Below, one piece after another: positions 48,051 to 58,800 of a stretch of DNA of 64,000 bases. Under the pieces are notes generated by a model. That model was not told the origin of the DNA, did not search any database, and worked only from the letters and a program-made list of their open reading frames with translations. Both the position numbers and the translations under genes were made by a program. The stretch is from Heterohyrax brucei (lineage: Eukaryota > Chordata > Mammalia > Hyracoidea > Procaviidae): NCBI GenBank assembly GCA_028571685.1, contig CM053164.1, positions 36,010,501 to 36,074,500 of the forward strand. Direction: 5' to 3'. The stretch's first letter is position 1; the number at the start of each line of letters is the position of its first letter.

Positions 48051-48379
48051 CTGTCAGGTGCCAATCAGGAGGGCTGGGGGCAGCGAAGGGAAGCTTCTAA
48101 CACTTTCCGCACACGTTCAGCCTGAGAGGGAAAGTTCTCGGATGTGGTCCAGTTGTCTGGGCTCCAGGCTTGTAAACCAGGACTCAGGCCTCTGGGTGGG
48201 GCTGTGGTCAAACCCCGCTCTCAGGTTGGGGCTTGGGGTTCTCCATTTTAAGCTCTGGCCCTCTGAATGTCACGTCTGAGTATGTTCTAGACTCTGAGTT
48301 CTGGGGCCTTGACTGGTTCTGGGCTCACAAATACAGACTGTGAGTGACCCACCCTGGTCCTAAGGTCCGGGGTGAAATT

Positions 48380-48555
48380 AAAAAACAAATAACCCAAACC
48401 CAAACCTAGTACAGTCATTTGCGTTCCAGCTCATGGGTACCCTACAGGAGAGATTAGGACCACTCCGACAGGATTTCCAAGGAATGGCTGGTGAATTTGA
48501 ACTGCTGACATTCTGTTAGCAGCCAAGCTCTTAACCACAGCACCACCAGGGATCC
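48380..48555 (-). repeat. AfroSINE
   Basis: Reverse copy with A-rich tail: ACCCTACAGGAGAGATTAGG, ATTTCCAAGGAATGGCTGGT and GTTAGCAGCCAAGCTCTTAA, ending CAGCACCACCAGGGATCC. Confidence 0.92.
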
Positions 48556-48634
48556 TGTGTGAGATACCACCATGGTAAACTATCTCCAGGGACAACAGAA
48601 GGGACAGAAGAAGGAAGGGTCCTAACAGCCACTC

Positions 48635-48740
48635 TGCCTGGTAACCGGAAGGTCAGCAGTTGGAATCCACAGGTGCTCTTTAGAAACTCTATGGGGCAGT
48701 TCTACTTGGAATCGACTCAATGGCCGTGGGTTGGTTTACT
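48635..48740 (+). repeat. AfroSINE, internally deleted
   Basis: Forward copy lacking the head: AACCGGAAGGTCAGCAGTTG, CTATGGGGCAGTTCTACTTG (with a deletion after it) and GAATCGACTCAATGGCCGTG. Confidence 0.88.
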
Positions 48741-48744
48741 GTTT

Positions 48745-49890
48745 TGTCAGTTTGGTGGATTGACCCTCTGTGCTCTCCTGTACCTTTCACCACCCCAGCC
48801 AGTTTCCTCCAGCGGTGAAGGAAGCCATGAAAACACCCAGGAGAGGGCTGCTCACTGCTCTACATGCAAGCAGGGCTAGTCCTTAAGACCACAGCCCACC
48901 AAGGGCCAGACCCCAGACTCATTGGCCAAGCCCACAGCCAACCAGCGCTGGAGACTCAGGCACCAGTCCGTCCTCCATCTCCAAAGGAAATGCCTTTATC
49001 TCTTTTGTCCCTTATCACACCACCCCACCGAGTGACTTGAGCCACAGGAAATCTCCCAACCAGCCCAGAAAAGCTGAAAAAGGTGGAAAGGTCAGCCAAA
49101 AATAATTAAAGAATTAAATCGTCCTTTAAAAACCTCTTGATTCAAGCCTGGAATGGGTGAGGTAGGCAACAGAGAGATAGGGCTTGTCGAGAGGGCCCTC
49201 ACAAGGTGGGTGGCACTCTGAGGAGGCAAGTTGCTGAGCTGGAGCCAGCCGGTGCTCTGGCAGAGATTTCTGTTGAGTGTAGAAGCTCTTATTCCTCTTA
49301 GTTGGGCCAACAAGAACTGAGAGTGACCCTTGAGGCAGCAAGGCAGAGTCCTGTCTCACAACACACAATGACAGAATTATCTCGGCTGAACTAGAATCTC
49401 AGAGTGGGGGTAGGGGCTTGGATGGGTGGGATAAGAGGTTTGCCAGGGGCTCAAAGATTTTTATGTTCTACAAAGAAATCGCTTTGAGACAAAAGTATCA
49501 AGTCTTTGTTGAGACAGTCGCACCTGAGCTGACTTTTGAACCTCAGCTGGGACACTAGGCACTGAGTGTCGATCACGACCTGAAAGCATTAACGTCTTTT
49601 TACTTCCTGTCCCATCGACACCGCCAGAAGTGAAAACTGGACTTGCCTTTTCAATTAAGAAGGCTTTACCTGAAATGGCCCGAATGCTGTGTCCATGGGG
49701 AAATTCTGTTTAGCATTGCTAGCCCAGAGGAAAGCATGCTGGTTCTTAGGCCTACCTCCTCCACCCCGAGCTGCACTGAGACATCCCCAGCACAGCTAGT
49801 AAAGATAGTAAGGCATCAGTGTTATGGAGGAAACACTAGTTTATTCCACTTATCAACAAAAATGTATTGAGCACCTACTGTGTGTCAGTT
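48745..49890. other. intronic sequence, nothing recognised
   Basis: No supported exon or repeat was identified in this stretch. Confidence 0.4.
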
Positions 49891-49894
49891 GCTG

Positions 49895-50147
49895 TGGGGT
49901 GAAAACCCCGGGTTTTGCTCAACACGATTTGTCTTAGCCAATAAACCAACCACGGTGAGACATCAGAAAGGTGCTTTTATTTCTTTACACAAGGAAAGAA
50001 ACAGTCGGGGCTGTTGCCACCAAGACTGCTCAGCAAGGGTGAGAGGAAAGTTTACAAGTAGGAAGTTCATACAAGTTACATCAACATTCTTAATCATACT
50101 ATGCAGGCACGAGGGAATTTGCACATAACTTCATACATCACATGTTC
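49895..50147 (-). repeat. possible LTR fragment
   Basis: It has a reverse polyadenylation signal (TTTATT near 49977) and a TGTGGGGTGAAAACCCC start, giving an LTR-like look. No duplicate LTR or target duplication was found, so this is tentative. Confidence 0.25.
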
Positions 50148-50148
50148 A

Positions 50149-50312
50149 GAAACCCTGGTTGCTTAGTGGGTTAAGTACTACATCTGCTAACCAAAAGTTT
50201 GGCAATTCAAATCCACCAGGCACTCCTTGGAAACTCTACGGGGCAGCTCTATTCTAACCTCTAAGGTCTCTACGAGTAGGACCCCTGACTCAACGGCAGT
50301 GAGTTTTTTTGG
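50149..50312 (+). repeat. AfroSINE
   Basis: Forward copy: GAAACCCTGGTTGCTTAGTG, GTTTGGCAATTCAAATCCAC and CCTTGGAAACTCTACGGGGC, then CTCAACGGCAGTGAG and T/G runs. Confidence 0.92.
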
Positions 50313-50320
50313 GGGGGGGT

Positions 50321-51300
50321 GTCATGTGGTCAGAAAATAGCAGCTTAAACCCCACCTAGAGGTGGAGAATTTACTGTGTCTGTGGTACTTCATGAGCTGA
50401 AAGGTTCTCCAGAATGTCAACATGGTGCCTAAAACGGTTTCCCCAGTTTTCTCTAGTTTTGGGCAGCTGGTAAGGAAAGAGGAGCCAGTATGTTAATATA
50501 AAGCTACAGAGCATGCCAACTAAGTGGCTTGACACAGAGAAATTTTCTGTAGCCTGGGAGACCTTCCTCTTACAATCACTATTTTAGGTGTATGAATGAA
50601 CTTACATTCATTCATTCAAATAACAGGTTCTGGAGTCAAGGTATACAAAAAATATATATATATATTGTGATTAAGTGAAACTACACAATCCAGATCAGCT
50701 CTGCAGGCCCACCTATCTGCAGCTCCATCTGCTCTCCTCACTCGGTGACAGCATAATCCACCTTTCACTCTATATTTCTAGTATCCTCTTAATGAGCAGC
50801 TGTCCCCTTGTCTCTACCCTCTTATCTCCCATCTAGAAGGAAACCTATAGGACAGCCTCCTATAAATGTATAGAACCATAAAGTACACACACCATGTGGT
50901 CACACTATGTTCCTGAGTCCAGTCCATTCTTGTCCAAAGAGTTAACTTCATTACTGGTTTCTGGTCAGGGCCAGCAGCAAGTCTAGGGCCCATGTTTCCA
51001 GGGGACACTCCAGGCTGTCAGACCATCAATTTTGGTCTTTTGGTTGAGTTCTTGAGCTGCACCCCTCTTCTTCTCATGTTGTCTCAGTGTTTTCTTATTC
51101 TACATTGTGTTCCCCATCATGGCTGCCTGTGGTGGTGGCTGGGCAAGTTATAGAAATTTTAACAAAGATTTATTTGGAAGTAAACCCAATTGGTGTAGCA
51201 AGGAAGCCTGGTACTCGAGACAAAATATCAAGGACATCAATTTGAGGAAGGTAGCAGGCTCTTGTAAGATCCTTTGAGGGAGTTAGCAGAGAAAAAGAGA
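50321..51300. other. intronic sequence with an AT microsatellite
   Basis: Mostly unrecognised; may contain old LTR pieces. It holds a short (AT)n at 50652-50665. Confidence 0.35.
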
Positions 51301-51303
51301 TAA

Positions 51304-51439
51304 ACTAAAACCAAACTAAACCCACTGCTGTCAAGTCAATTCTAACTCATAGCAACCCTATAGGATGGAGTAGAACTGCTCTGTAGAGGTTCTAAGGAGC
51401 ACCTGGTAAATTTGAACAGCCGACCTTCTGTTCAGCAGA
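51304..51439 (-). repeat. AfroSINE, head missing
   Basis: Reverse copy: CCCACTGCTGTCAAGTCAAT, AGCAACCCTATAGGATGGAG and CACCTGGTAAATTTGAACAG. It ends at GTTCAGCAG without the tRNA-like start. Confidence 0.9.
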
Positions 51440-52010
51440 TAGGTTCTGGAAAGTGTTGAGGAGAGAATGGCATGAAACAGGAACAGAAACACCAGTCCTA
51501 GGGTCCAGTGAAGTTTATTCAAACAAAAAGTGGATGGGGACTGAGTGGGAAGGTGGCTCAGCCCACCCTTGGCCAGTAAGGCAAGTTTTTTATAGTTTTA
51601 AAGTTCCAGTGAGGTACTGTAGGGTGAGTGGATTAATAGTTTGATATGGAAAGAAGGTTTAATTAGAAGAGAAGAGGGGGTGGCAAGAAATTCCAGTAAG
51701 ATGATTTATGGTCTGATAAGAAAGAAGTGTTGATTAAAAGGCAGAGGGGGTAAGGTTTGCTTATGGTCAAGTTTTGATAGGAGAAGCACTTTGATTGGGA
51801 GTGTGGGGGTGAATTTTTGTTTGTGGTCAAATTCCTGTGGGCTGTTTTGGGGTAATGGCTAGTGAAGGTGACTTGTGCTAAACCTCTCTTAAATCCAGGG
51901 ACAGAGTTCCCTCAGAAAGCTGTCATTTAAGCAAAGGCAAGCCTTTTTGAAGGAGGCAGGGCTAAGTGTATGATTGGGCCATGTGTCCTTTTTTTCATTT
52001 GTAATAGGTG
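51440..52010 (-). repeat. possible ERV LTR, minus strand
   Basis: On the minus strand there is a GAATAAACTTCAC polyadenylation-like word (51514-51519 on +) and a downstream GCTGAGCCACC-type stretch, as in many mammalian ERV LTRs. Edges and family are unknown and no second LTR is visible. Confidence 0.35.
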
Positions 52011-53370
52011 CAAGAGTTTGGGGCCTCACTCTTAAGAAGTTTTGAGAGAATATGGGTTTAGAAAGCCCTAGTTAAGCTTTATAATTTTAGTTCGCAGCGT
52101 CTAGGACTGATCTAAAAAAATTATGGTCACTTATGGGCGACCCGCTCTCCCCTCACGGAGCTCACATTCTAGCTCCCGAAAACCAGAATGGTTATAACTT
52201 CCACCTTCTGGATGCTGCAACTAGAGAAATAAGAGATTGAATGTGATTTCCAGGGCTGTCCCAGGCTGACTGAGCCAGGACTCAGCTTCTCGGTGGATCT
52301 TCAGAGTCACATCCCAGTCCGTCTTGGGGAGCTGCCTCCACCCCAGGCAGCAACTGTGATGGGAGTGTGCCCAGCTCAGGCAGGACACCTGGTGAGCCCT
52401 GAGTCTTCAGGAGAGGAGCAACGAGGCTCCAGTTCCTCTCTGTCCTTTTCAAGGGGCAAGGTCTCAGGGCAGTGGGTTGCAGAACTTGCTCATCCTTGAG
52501 CAAACAAAGCAAGGACATCCTGAAGTTATCGAGGCTATGTTTGTTCAACCAGGAAAAGGCATGGGAGACGGGTTTGCGAATTAACCATGGACCCACAATT
52601 AGCATTTCTTGAGCAATAGGCAGGTTTGAAGGGTGGGAGAAAAAAGATCGTCCTCCGATCTTGACTGAACGTCTTTTCTTCTGAAGGCCAGTATCTCCAC
52701 TGCATCTGTGGAACTGCGCTAGGCAGGCAGCACCCGTGAAGCAAGCTGTCTGAGTGGGATGGAGTGCCCCGCCACATGCCAGCCGGTGCAGACTGGGGCA
52801 GAGCTAAAAGCAGCCCAGATGGGTGCTCGGAGTGCAGAGCTGTCCTTCCAGCAGCTCGCAGGCTCCTGGCAGATGTCAGACAGGCTGCTGTCTCTGCCCA
52901 CAGCCCTCGTGGCCTTGAACTGCCCACCAGGCAGCTGCTCTGCAACCCTCCATGGCCTTGCTTAAACCCTGAGGCCTGAGCCAGTGGGGGAGGGGCTCAC
53001 AGTGGGCCGAGCGGGACTCAGAGAACTAGTCCCCAGGGGACCCCTGGAATGAGTTTACTAATAGAGCTGTCTGTTCTGGGAGGTCGTGATACCACCTGTC
53101 ATTAACCTGGGCACCCGGCCCAGGATTCTCAGCAAGAAACCGTGGGTGGCTGCTTGCAGGCAGTGAGTGATTTGCGAGGACCACAAGAATATTTACATAA
53201 ACATATGTATGGAAATTTGTGTTTATTTGCATTCATTTGCATAAATTGCTGGCTCTTTGAGCTGTCAATACTTCATTTTTTCAGTAAATTTCTTTGCTGT
53301 CTGAGGGCAGATCTGGGCACTTTGAGAGAGAGAACCAAAAGGCAAAACGCACAGTGCTGGAGTCTGAGAC
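52011..53370. other. intronic sequence, nothing recognised
   Basis: No exon or family is recognised. Open frames here are chance overlaps on both strands. Confidence 0.4.
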
Positions 53371-53535
53371 CAGTGGTTCTCAGACTTGGCTGCAAGTTAG
53401 AGTCTCCTGGGGAGCTCTCAGAAACCCTGATGCCGAGCTCGCTCACACCTTCTGCTACTGAATCAGAACCCCCAGGGTGAGAGCCAGGCATCAGCGTTTT
53501 TGTAGAACTCCCGGGAGACTTCCCAAACTTGCACA
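53371..53535 (+). repeat. MER5A-like DNA transposon remnant
   Basis: The start CAGTGGTTCTCAGACTTGGC, then GTCTCCTGGGGAGCTCTCAG and ACTGAATCAGAACCCCCAGG, follows the MER5A order (non-autonomous hAT-Charlie). Confidence 0.8.
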
Positions 53536-53627
53536 GCCAAGGCTGAGCAGGAGTCTGTCCAACAGGGCAGTCCTGTGTCGGACTCTCTAAGCCTTCATAG
53601 GTACAAACCAAAACAATAATAATGGTA

Positions 53628-53802
53628 ATAAACCTGCTGCTGTGACTCTTGGTGGCCCCAGAGCACAGTCGATCTAGGGGGTTTTCATAGCCATAATCTT
53701 TCCAGAAGTAGATTGTCAGACCTTTCTTCTGCAGCCACTGGGTAGTTTGGAGGTGCCAACCTGCAGGTTAATTATTGAGCACAGTTTGTGCCACCCAGGA
53801 AC
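53628..53802 (-). repeat. AfroSINE, longer variant, diverged
   Basis: Reverse copy: AAACCTGCTGCTGTGACTCT, then TTTGGAGGTGCCAACCTGCA, ending AGTTTGTGCCACCCAGGAA. Confidence 0.65.
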
Positions 53803-53823
53803 TGACTTTCCATAGATACACAC

Positions 53824-53960
53824 ACAAAAAAAAAAAAAAAACATTGACTCACAGTGACACTATGAGACAGAGTAGAATTGCCCCACAGAGTTTCCAAGGA
53901 ACAGCTGGTGGATATGAATGGCTGACTCTTTGGTTAGCCGCTAAGCTCTTTAATTACTGA
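53824..53960 (-). repeat. AfroSINE
   Basis: Reverse copy with poly-A tail on the left: GACTCACAGTGACACTATGA, CCCCACAGAGTTTCCAAGGA and TTGGTTAGCCGCTAAGCTCT. Confidence 0.9.
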
Positions 53961-53964
53961 GAGT

Positions 53965-54668
53965 CCATGGCCCATAGACACAAGGCACTCAAAAAATTAA
54001 ATGTCGTGAGGTATGTGAAGTGCAATATAGCACACAATGGGTATTCAAGATGCCCGTCACTGTGCGTCCCATCACCTTCACTACAGGGTGTCATCGTGCA
54101 CAGGCCTGGAGGACGTGGAGGTCTGCTCGGCCCAGGGACAGTGGGCACTTCAAGGCCAGGGTCTGGATTTGTTCTGTCTGAGGCACATGGTTGTTTGTTC
54201 AGTTGGTTAATTTACATCACTGCCAAGTGGCCTAGGAGAGCCTGTGTCTATGTGGGGGTGACTGCATCACTTGAAGGGAGCCACCCCAGCTCTGCTCTGC
54301 GTCACTCCGTGTTGGCAATGAGCCAAGTGCTAGGCTTGAAAGCTTAGCTTTTTTGTTCTTTGTCAGCACTGCCTGAGGGGAGAAGAAGGCTGGAAATTTG
54401 AGGAGGCCTGAATTCCTAAATGCAGCTGGTCATTTCCTAGCACTCTGCCCCACTGTGGCTCTTGTCACTTTACTTGCTGGATGTCCAGTGGCATCACAGC
54501 AGGGGAATTGGGGGGATACAGACAATACTGAGTGACATTGTCAGAAGGGGTGATACCAAAATGACTATCCATAAAATTTCTGCAGTGTTTCAGCACAAAT
54601 TTACCATTTTTAATAAAAATTTCCATGATGTTAGAGCAACAACAACAAAAATTTCCATATACCTACAA
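53965..54668. other. intronic sequence, nothing recognised
   Basis: No supported exon or repeat. Confidence 0.4.
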
Positions 54669-54671
54669 GCC

Positions 54672-54836
54672 TAAGAAAAAAAAACAAAAACATTGTCCGT
54701 CAAGTCAATTCCAGTTCATAGGGACCTGTAGGACAGAATGGAACTGCTCCATAGAGTTTCCAAGGAGTGCCTGGTAAATTTGCCACCCTTTTGGTTAGCA
54801 GCCATAGCACCTAACCATTATGCCACCAGAATTTCC
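54672..54836 (-). repeat. AfroSINE
   Basis: Reverse copy with A tail at left: TCCGTCAAGTCAATTCCAGT, CTGCTCCATAGAGTTTCCAA and TTTTGGTTAGCAGCCATAGC, ending CATTATGCCACCAGAATTTC. Confidence 0.93.
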
Positions 54837-54887
54837 ACAAGGCTAAAAACTCTGTACAAATTTACTTTTTGAACCTTATAATGTAAA

Positions 54888-55046
54888 GAGAAACCCCAGT
54901 GGCATAGTGATTAAGAGCTATGGTTGCTAACCAAAAAGTCAGCAGTTCAAGTCACCAGGTGCTCCTTGGAAACTCAGTGGGGCCATTCTAGTCTGTCCTA
55001 TAGGGTCAGCATGAGCTGGAATCAACTCGACAGCAATGAGTTTCAT
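54888..55046 (+). repeat. AfroSINE
   Basis: Forward copy: GAAACCCCAGTGGCATAGTG, GTCAGCAGTTCAAGTCACCA and TCCTATAGGGTCAGCATGAG. It is 50 bp from a reverse copy, so the two form an inverted pair. Confidence 0.93.
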
Positions 55047-55064
55047 TAATACAGTCGAGGAGAC

Positions 55065-55207
55065 TTGGTAGAAAAGTGGTGGAAAACTCGCTTGCTAACC
55101 AAAAGGTCAGCAGTTTGAATCCATCATCCACTTCTTAGAAACCCTACAGGACAGTTATACTCTGTCTTATGGGTCACTATGAGTAGGAATTGAGTAGTAA
55201 CAGTTTG
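55065..55207 (+). repeat. AfroSINE
   Basis: Forward copy, head degraded: GCTAACCAAAAGGTCAGCAG, TTAGAAACCCTACAGGACAG and GGGTCACTATGAGTAGGAAT. Confidence 0.9.
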
Positions 55208-55209
55208 GG

Positions 55210-56290
55210 AATGAGCTCCAGTCAGAGTTGTCATTATTACCCTATTACAATGATACTTTGAATTATGCTAGGGCCAGTGTTTTAATTGTTTCCGGTTTTG
55301 TCAATTGTTCTAGTATTTTAGCTACATTATTGTGATACTTAGCACGCAGGGTTGATACCATGAGTTACTGGACTGAGTGACATCAACCTAGTGATACTGC
55401 TGGGGATGTCATTCACTGTTACACAGCCCACCGAGAGCACTGAAGACCCCAGGCCTCTGTGCCCTCTGCTGCCTCTGTGCCCTCTGCTGCCTCTGTGCCC
55501 TCTGCTGCCTCTGTGCCCTCTGCTGCCTCTGTGCCCTCTCCTGCCTCTGTGCCTCTGCCAATTCAGTGCTCTCTTCCAGACAGCCCCTCTCCATGGCTGA
55601 CAGTGAAATCCTACCCACCCAGACCCACCCAGCACCTCTTACCCATGACACCTTTGCCAGTTCATCAGCTCTTCACTGTATCCCTTTCACTTATTGCTCA
55701 GACCTCACCTGAAACCTGTTCAGGGCCAGCAGCTATGCCAGGCACTGGACACAGAGACCAGCCAGATCCTGCCTGTGCTTCTGAGAGCTTCCTTAGTAGG
55801 AAGACTTTTCCGCCTGGGGATAAAGTCCACTGCTGCTCACTGCAGAGTGCTGCTCGGGGAAAGCCCTCCCACCTCCTGGGCTGTGCGGGTGTTCCGCATT
55901 AATGAGGGGTGTCAGATGGGATGCTGCTGGGGCACATGCTACAGATCTTGTTGATGAGGAGACAGAGGGATGGACTTTCCCTGGCCTGCAGTCAAGGTTG
56001 GGAAGGTAGGCAAGTGTTGATTTCAGAACCTCCAGGAGGCAGAGGGGAGCGGACAGGGGCCAAGAGAGGGTGTGTGCTGACTGAGAATATGACTTTGGAC
56101 CAGAAGGTAAGAGAAAGCGGAGTCCTTACTGGACTCTGGGGCTTTAAAGCACTACAGTGTGGCCACATGGAGGTGTACCTAACCACTGGGCTACAGTGGT
56201 AACATTTGAAGCCAACCATAAAGATGAGTAGAAAATTTCTGGGTGAGGAATAAGAGGGCATTGCATTTGGAGAGAATGACCTGAGTCATA
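55210..56290. other. intronic sequence with a minisatellite
   Basis: No supported exon. The coding-like frames at 55450-55600 arise from the 18-bp tandem repeat. Confidence 0.45.
55454..55559. repeat. 18-bp minisatellite
   Basis: Tandem copies of CCTCTGTGCCCTCTGCTG, with five full units at 55454-55543 (the last with one change) and a partial sixth. Because 18 is a multiple of three it stays open in several frames, which explains the ORFs there. Confidence 0.95.
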
Positions 56291-56296
56291 AAGCAG

Positions 56297-56426
56297 CTTC
56301 AGCGCTGTCCTCTCCATCCAAATTCATCACATCCTTTATTTCCCTTGAGCATAACCGTCACCTGAGCAAGTGTATGATTGCACATCGTGCCTAGAAAGTT
56401 CTGGAAGCCTGATGAGAGTCTGTTGG
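56297..56426 (+). repeat. inverted repeat, left copy
   Basis: A 130-bp segment whose reverse complement recurs at 58078-58207 without gaps. By eye there are seven differences (about 95% identity). It starts CTTCAGCGCTGTCCTCTCC and ends GATGAGAGTCTGTTGG. The family is unknown. Confidence 0.9.
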
Positions 56427-57410
56427 GTCACTTCCACCTGGCATGGGGCCCAGCAGCACACAGTGGGTCTGGTTAGTGATGGCAGCTCAGGAGCATCCCC
56501 AGTGGCTCCAGGCTGGGCTCAGCTCCTAAACTTCTGTGTGTGTGCCTGTTGTGCCCACCTGACCCAGGTCAACCTCTGAGCACAGTAGCAGGTGCCCATG
56601 GGATTAGCCAAGGGGTCAGCTGGCTCTCACATCCTGCCTACTCAGAACTCTGGGGCTGCGCTGTGTGCACGGGCTTGGCCCTACTTGTTCAGGACAGCTC
56701 CATTTGGGTAATTACTTCTCCAATAAGAGTTTGTAAAGGTACCTTAGGTTTGTTATACAGTCTAATAGACTCAGCTTCTCAAGACAAATAGACTGTCAGG
56801 TTAAATATCTGTGGGAAAGTATCCCAGGCAGAAAGGAGTATCAGTAAAGCCAGCAGCTCATCCAAAGTCAGAGGAGCAACACAGATGATCTGGTCTCCAG
56901 GAAGTCAGTCCAGAAGATCAGAGAGTTCTGGTCATATGCCCAAACAGGCCTCTCTTCCTGCATTCAGGATCTCAGACCATGGTCATGTGGCACACAGCAA
57001 GAGGGCACCTGCTCTGGGCTGCGTGCCTGCAGGTCCAGCTGGACGCTGAAAATACAGAGAATGAGGGGTGGCCATCTCTATCCCTCAGAGCCCACCTCTA
57101 ACCCACCCAGAGAGACAAGTCAGCAATCAAAGGTCACTCAACAAGAAGGACATAGGATCCACTGGCCAGGGAGCATCTCAGAGTAGGAGGAGACTTGAAC
57201 CACAGGGTGACGAGGCAGAGCCAAGGGGACAGGAGAGAGAGGGAGTCAGTACAACCGACCCACGGGCTTTGATGCTCCTCCTCTCAGGCTGGTGCACGAC
57301 ATATCCAGAGGCCCATGTGATGGGCAGGGCAGCTGTATAGGACCCCATACTGACAACACTGGGGAAGTTCTGAGAAAATGAGCCCACTCTTTGAAAGACA
57401 AGGGGATAGT

Positions 57411-57802
57411 TGCCCCGACCCGCGGGGCGAATCAACGGAGGAACGAGGGGGAGCCTGTGAAAATGAAGGTGGGGCAAGAAAGACGTGAAGAAATGAAGGC
57501 AAGACAAAATTCTGATCAAGCCTCAAGGTTTTATTGTTTCAGCCCGGTATATATAGCAGTGGGAATGGAGGGAGGGATCAAGTGACGTAGGGATCGGGTG
57601 ACATTTGGAATGGGGTAGTTGTCAGCTGGGGATTGGGTATACATAAGACTAAGGCAGTGACATCAGGCAGGAAGTTTTCGCGCACGCGGGCCTTTTGAAT
57701 TTCGCGGGCGCGGGCTTTTTCAAACTTGGCGCGCGAGGGCTTTTTCAACCCTTCAAGCTTCCTGTATGTTGGGGCCTGGGGGCTTACACATGGCTCCCGA
57801 CA
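57411..57802 (-). mobile_element. solo LTR, class II-like, with E2F-like repeats
   Basis: The 392-bp unit has TG...CA ends and is flanked by GATAGT on both sides (57405-57410 and 57803-57808). Read on the minus strand it begins TGTCGGGAGCCATGTG and ends GGTCGGGGCA. It has a TATATATA box (57548-57555) and an AATAAA signal (57530-57535 on +) a short distance later. The 6-bp duplication and the TGTYGGGAGCC start suggest a class II (beta-type) retroviral LTR. No internal region is present. CpGs are well kept, suggesting a relatively recent insertion or low methylation. Confidence 0.88.
57675..57734 (-). promoter_or_regulatory. three tandem E2F-like motifs in LTR U3
   Basis: TTTTCGCGC (57675-57683), TTTCGCGGG (57700-57708) and TTGGCGCGC (57726-57734) are spaced 25-26 bp apart inside an imperfect tandem repeat containing GGGC and TTTTTCAA. 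They match the E2F consensus TTTSSCGC. Function is inferred. Confidence 0.65.
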
Positions 57803-58077
57803 GATAGTTCCACCCTCGTGGCTGTGATTTCTCCCCCGCACAGGCACGGGTACATGTGACCCCAGGCCAGGACCTTCAGCCAGGAGGCCTGATCACCTCA
57901 CAGGCACTCTTCTATTTTGTACTTATTAGCATTTTTTAAAGTTTTCTACAATGGTCATGTAATAAAAACCCACCATTGTTTCTGTTAGCGGCTATGGCTG
58001 CCTCCCACATGGTGGGACGAGCTGCTGCTCAGGCCTGTGCCGTGCCTGATATGGGTCAGGAATTAGACTACTATGAT

Positions 58078-58207
58078 CCAACAGACTCTCATCAGGCTTC
58101 CAGAACTTTCTAGGCACGATGCTCAATCATACACTTGCTGGGGTGATGGTTATGCTCAAGGGAAATAAAGGGTGTGATGAATTTGGATGGAGAGGACAGC
58201 ACTGAAG
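58078..58207 (-). repeat. inverted repeat, right copy
   Basis: Reverse complement of 56297-56426. On its right it abuts a reverse long-type AfroSINE (58208-58385). Similarity to the left copy stops sharply at both ends. Confidence 0.9.
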
Positions 58208-58385
58208 TACAGCACAGACCACCAGACCTTTCTTCTTAATCTATCTTAGTCTAGAAACTCCCCTGAGCCTGTTCTGCCTCACAGCAACACGTAAGCCTTC
58301 AGTGACAGAGAGGTAATGGCCAAGAATCAAACCCAGGTCTCTCCCACCAAAAACGAGAAATTTATCACTGACCCACAGACGTCCC
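58208..58385 (-). repeat. AfroSINE, long subfamily, 3'-truncated
   Basis: Read on the minus strand: GTTTGATTCTTGGCC, CGTGTTGCTGTGAGGCAGAA, then AGTTTCTAGACTAAGATAGA and GAAGAAAGGTCTGGTGG, matching the long copy at 36735. Its 3' end stops where the inverted repeat begins. Confidence 0.75.
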
Positions 58386-58631
58386 ATGAAAACAAACAGT
58401 AGTGGTACGGAAAACTAGAAACTATCCCCATGACTTTAGCCCTTCTGGCATGACAGAAGGCAAATTTGATGCCCCAGATCTGACCATGGCTCGGATTAGG
58501 TGGACAGGCATAGTCTGAGAACCAGGGACGCGTGGCCGTGCAGAGACAACACCGGGACTGCAGAGCACCCGTGTTGGTCAGCCGGCCATCCCCATGGGCA
58601 CATACCTCTCCTCCTCTTCCTCTTAACCCCA

Positions 58632-58800
58632 ACCAAAAAGCCAAACCCATCGCTATGGAGTCGGTTCCTCCTCACGGTGACCTCGTGTGCTTTAAAGTCG
58701 AGTTGGGCTCCAGAGAGTTTTCTTGGCTGTAACTTTACAGAAGCAGATCACCAGGCTGTTTTGCGGGGTGCTGCTGAGTCGGTTCAAACCACCAAGAGAA
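58632..58800 (-). repeat. AfroSINE variant
   Basis: Reverse copy with A-rich tail: CCCATCGCTATGGAGTCGGT, CTCACGGTGACCTCGTGTGC and GGTGCTGCTGAGTCGGTTCA. Diverged, but many CpGs remain. Confidence 0.75.

Noticed and set aside
55339-55902. Repeat-rich ORFs on both strands
   Set aside because: They follow the 18-bp minisatellite; there is no splice context and no family.
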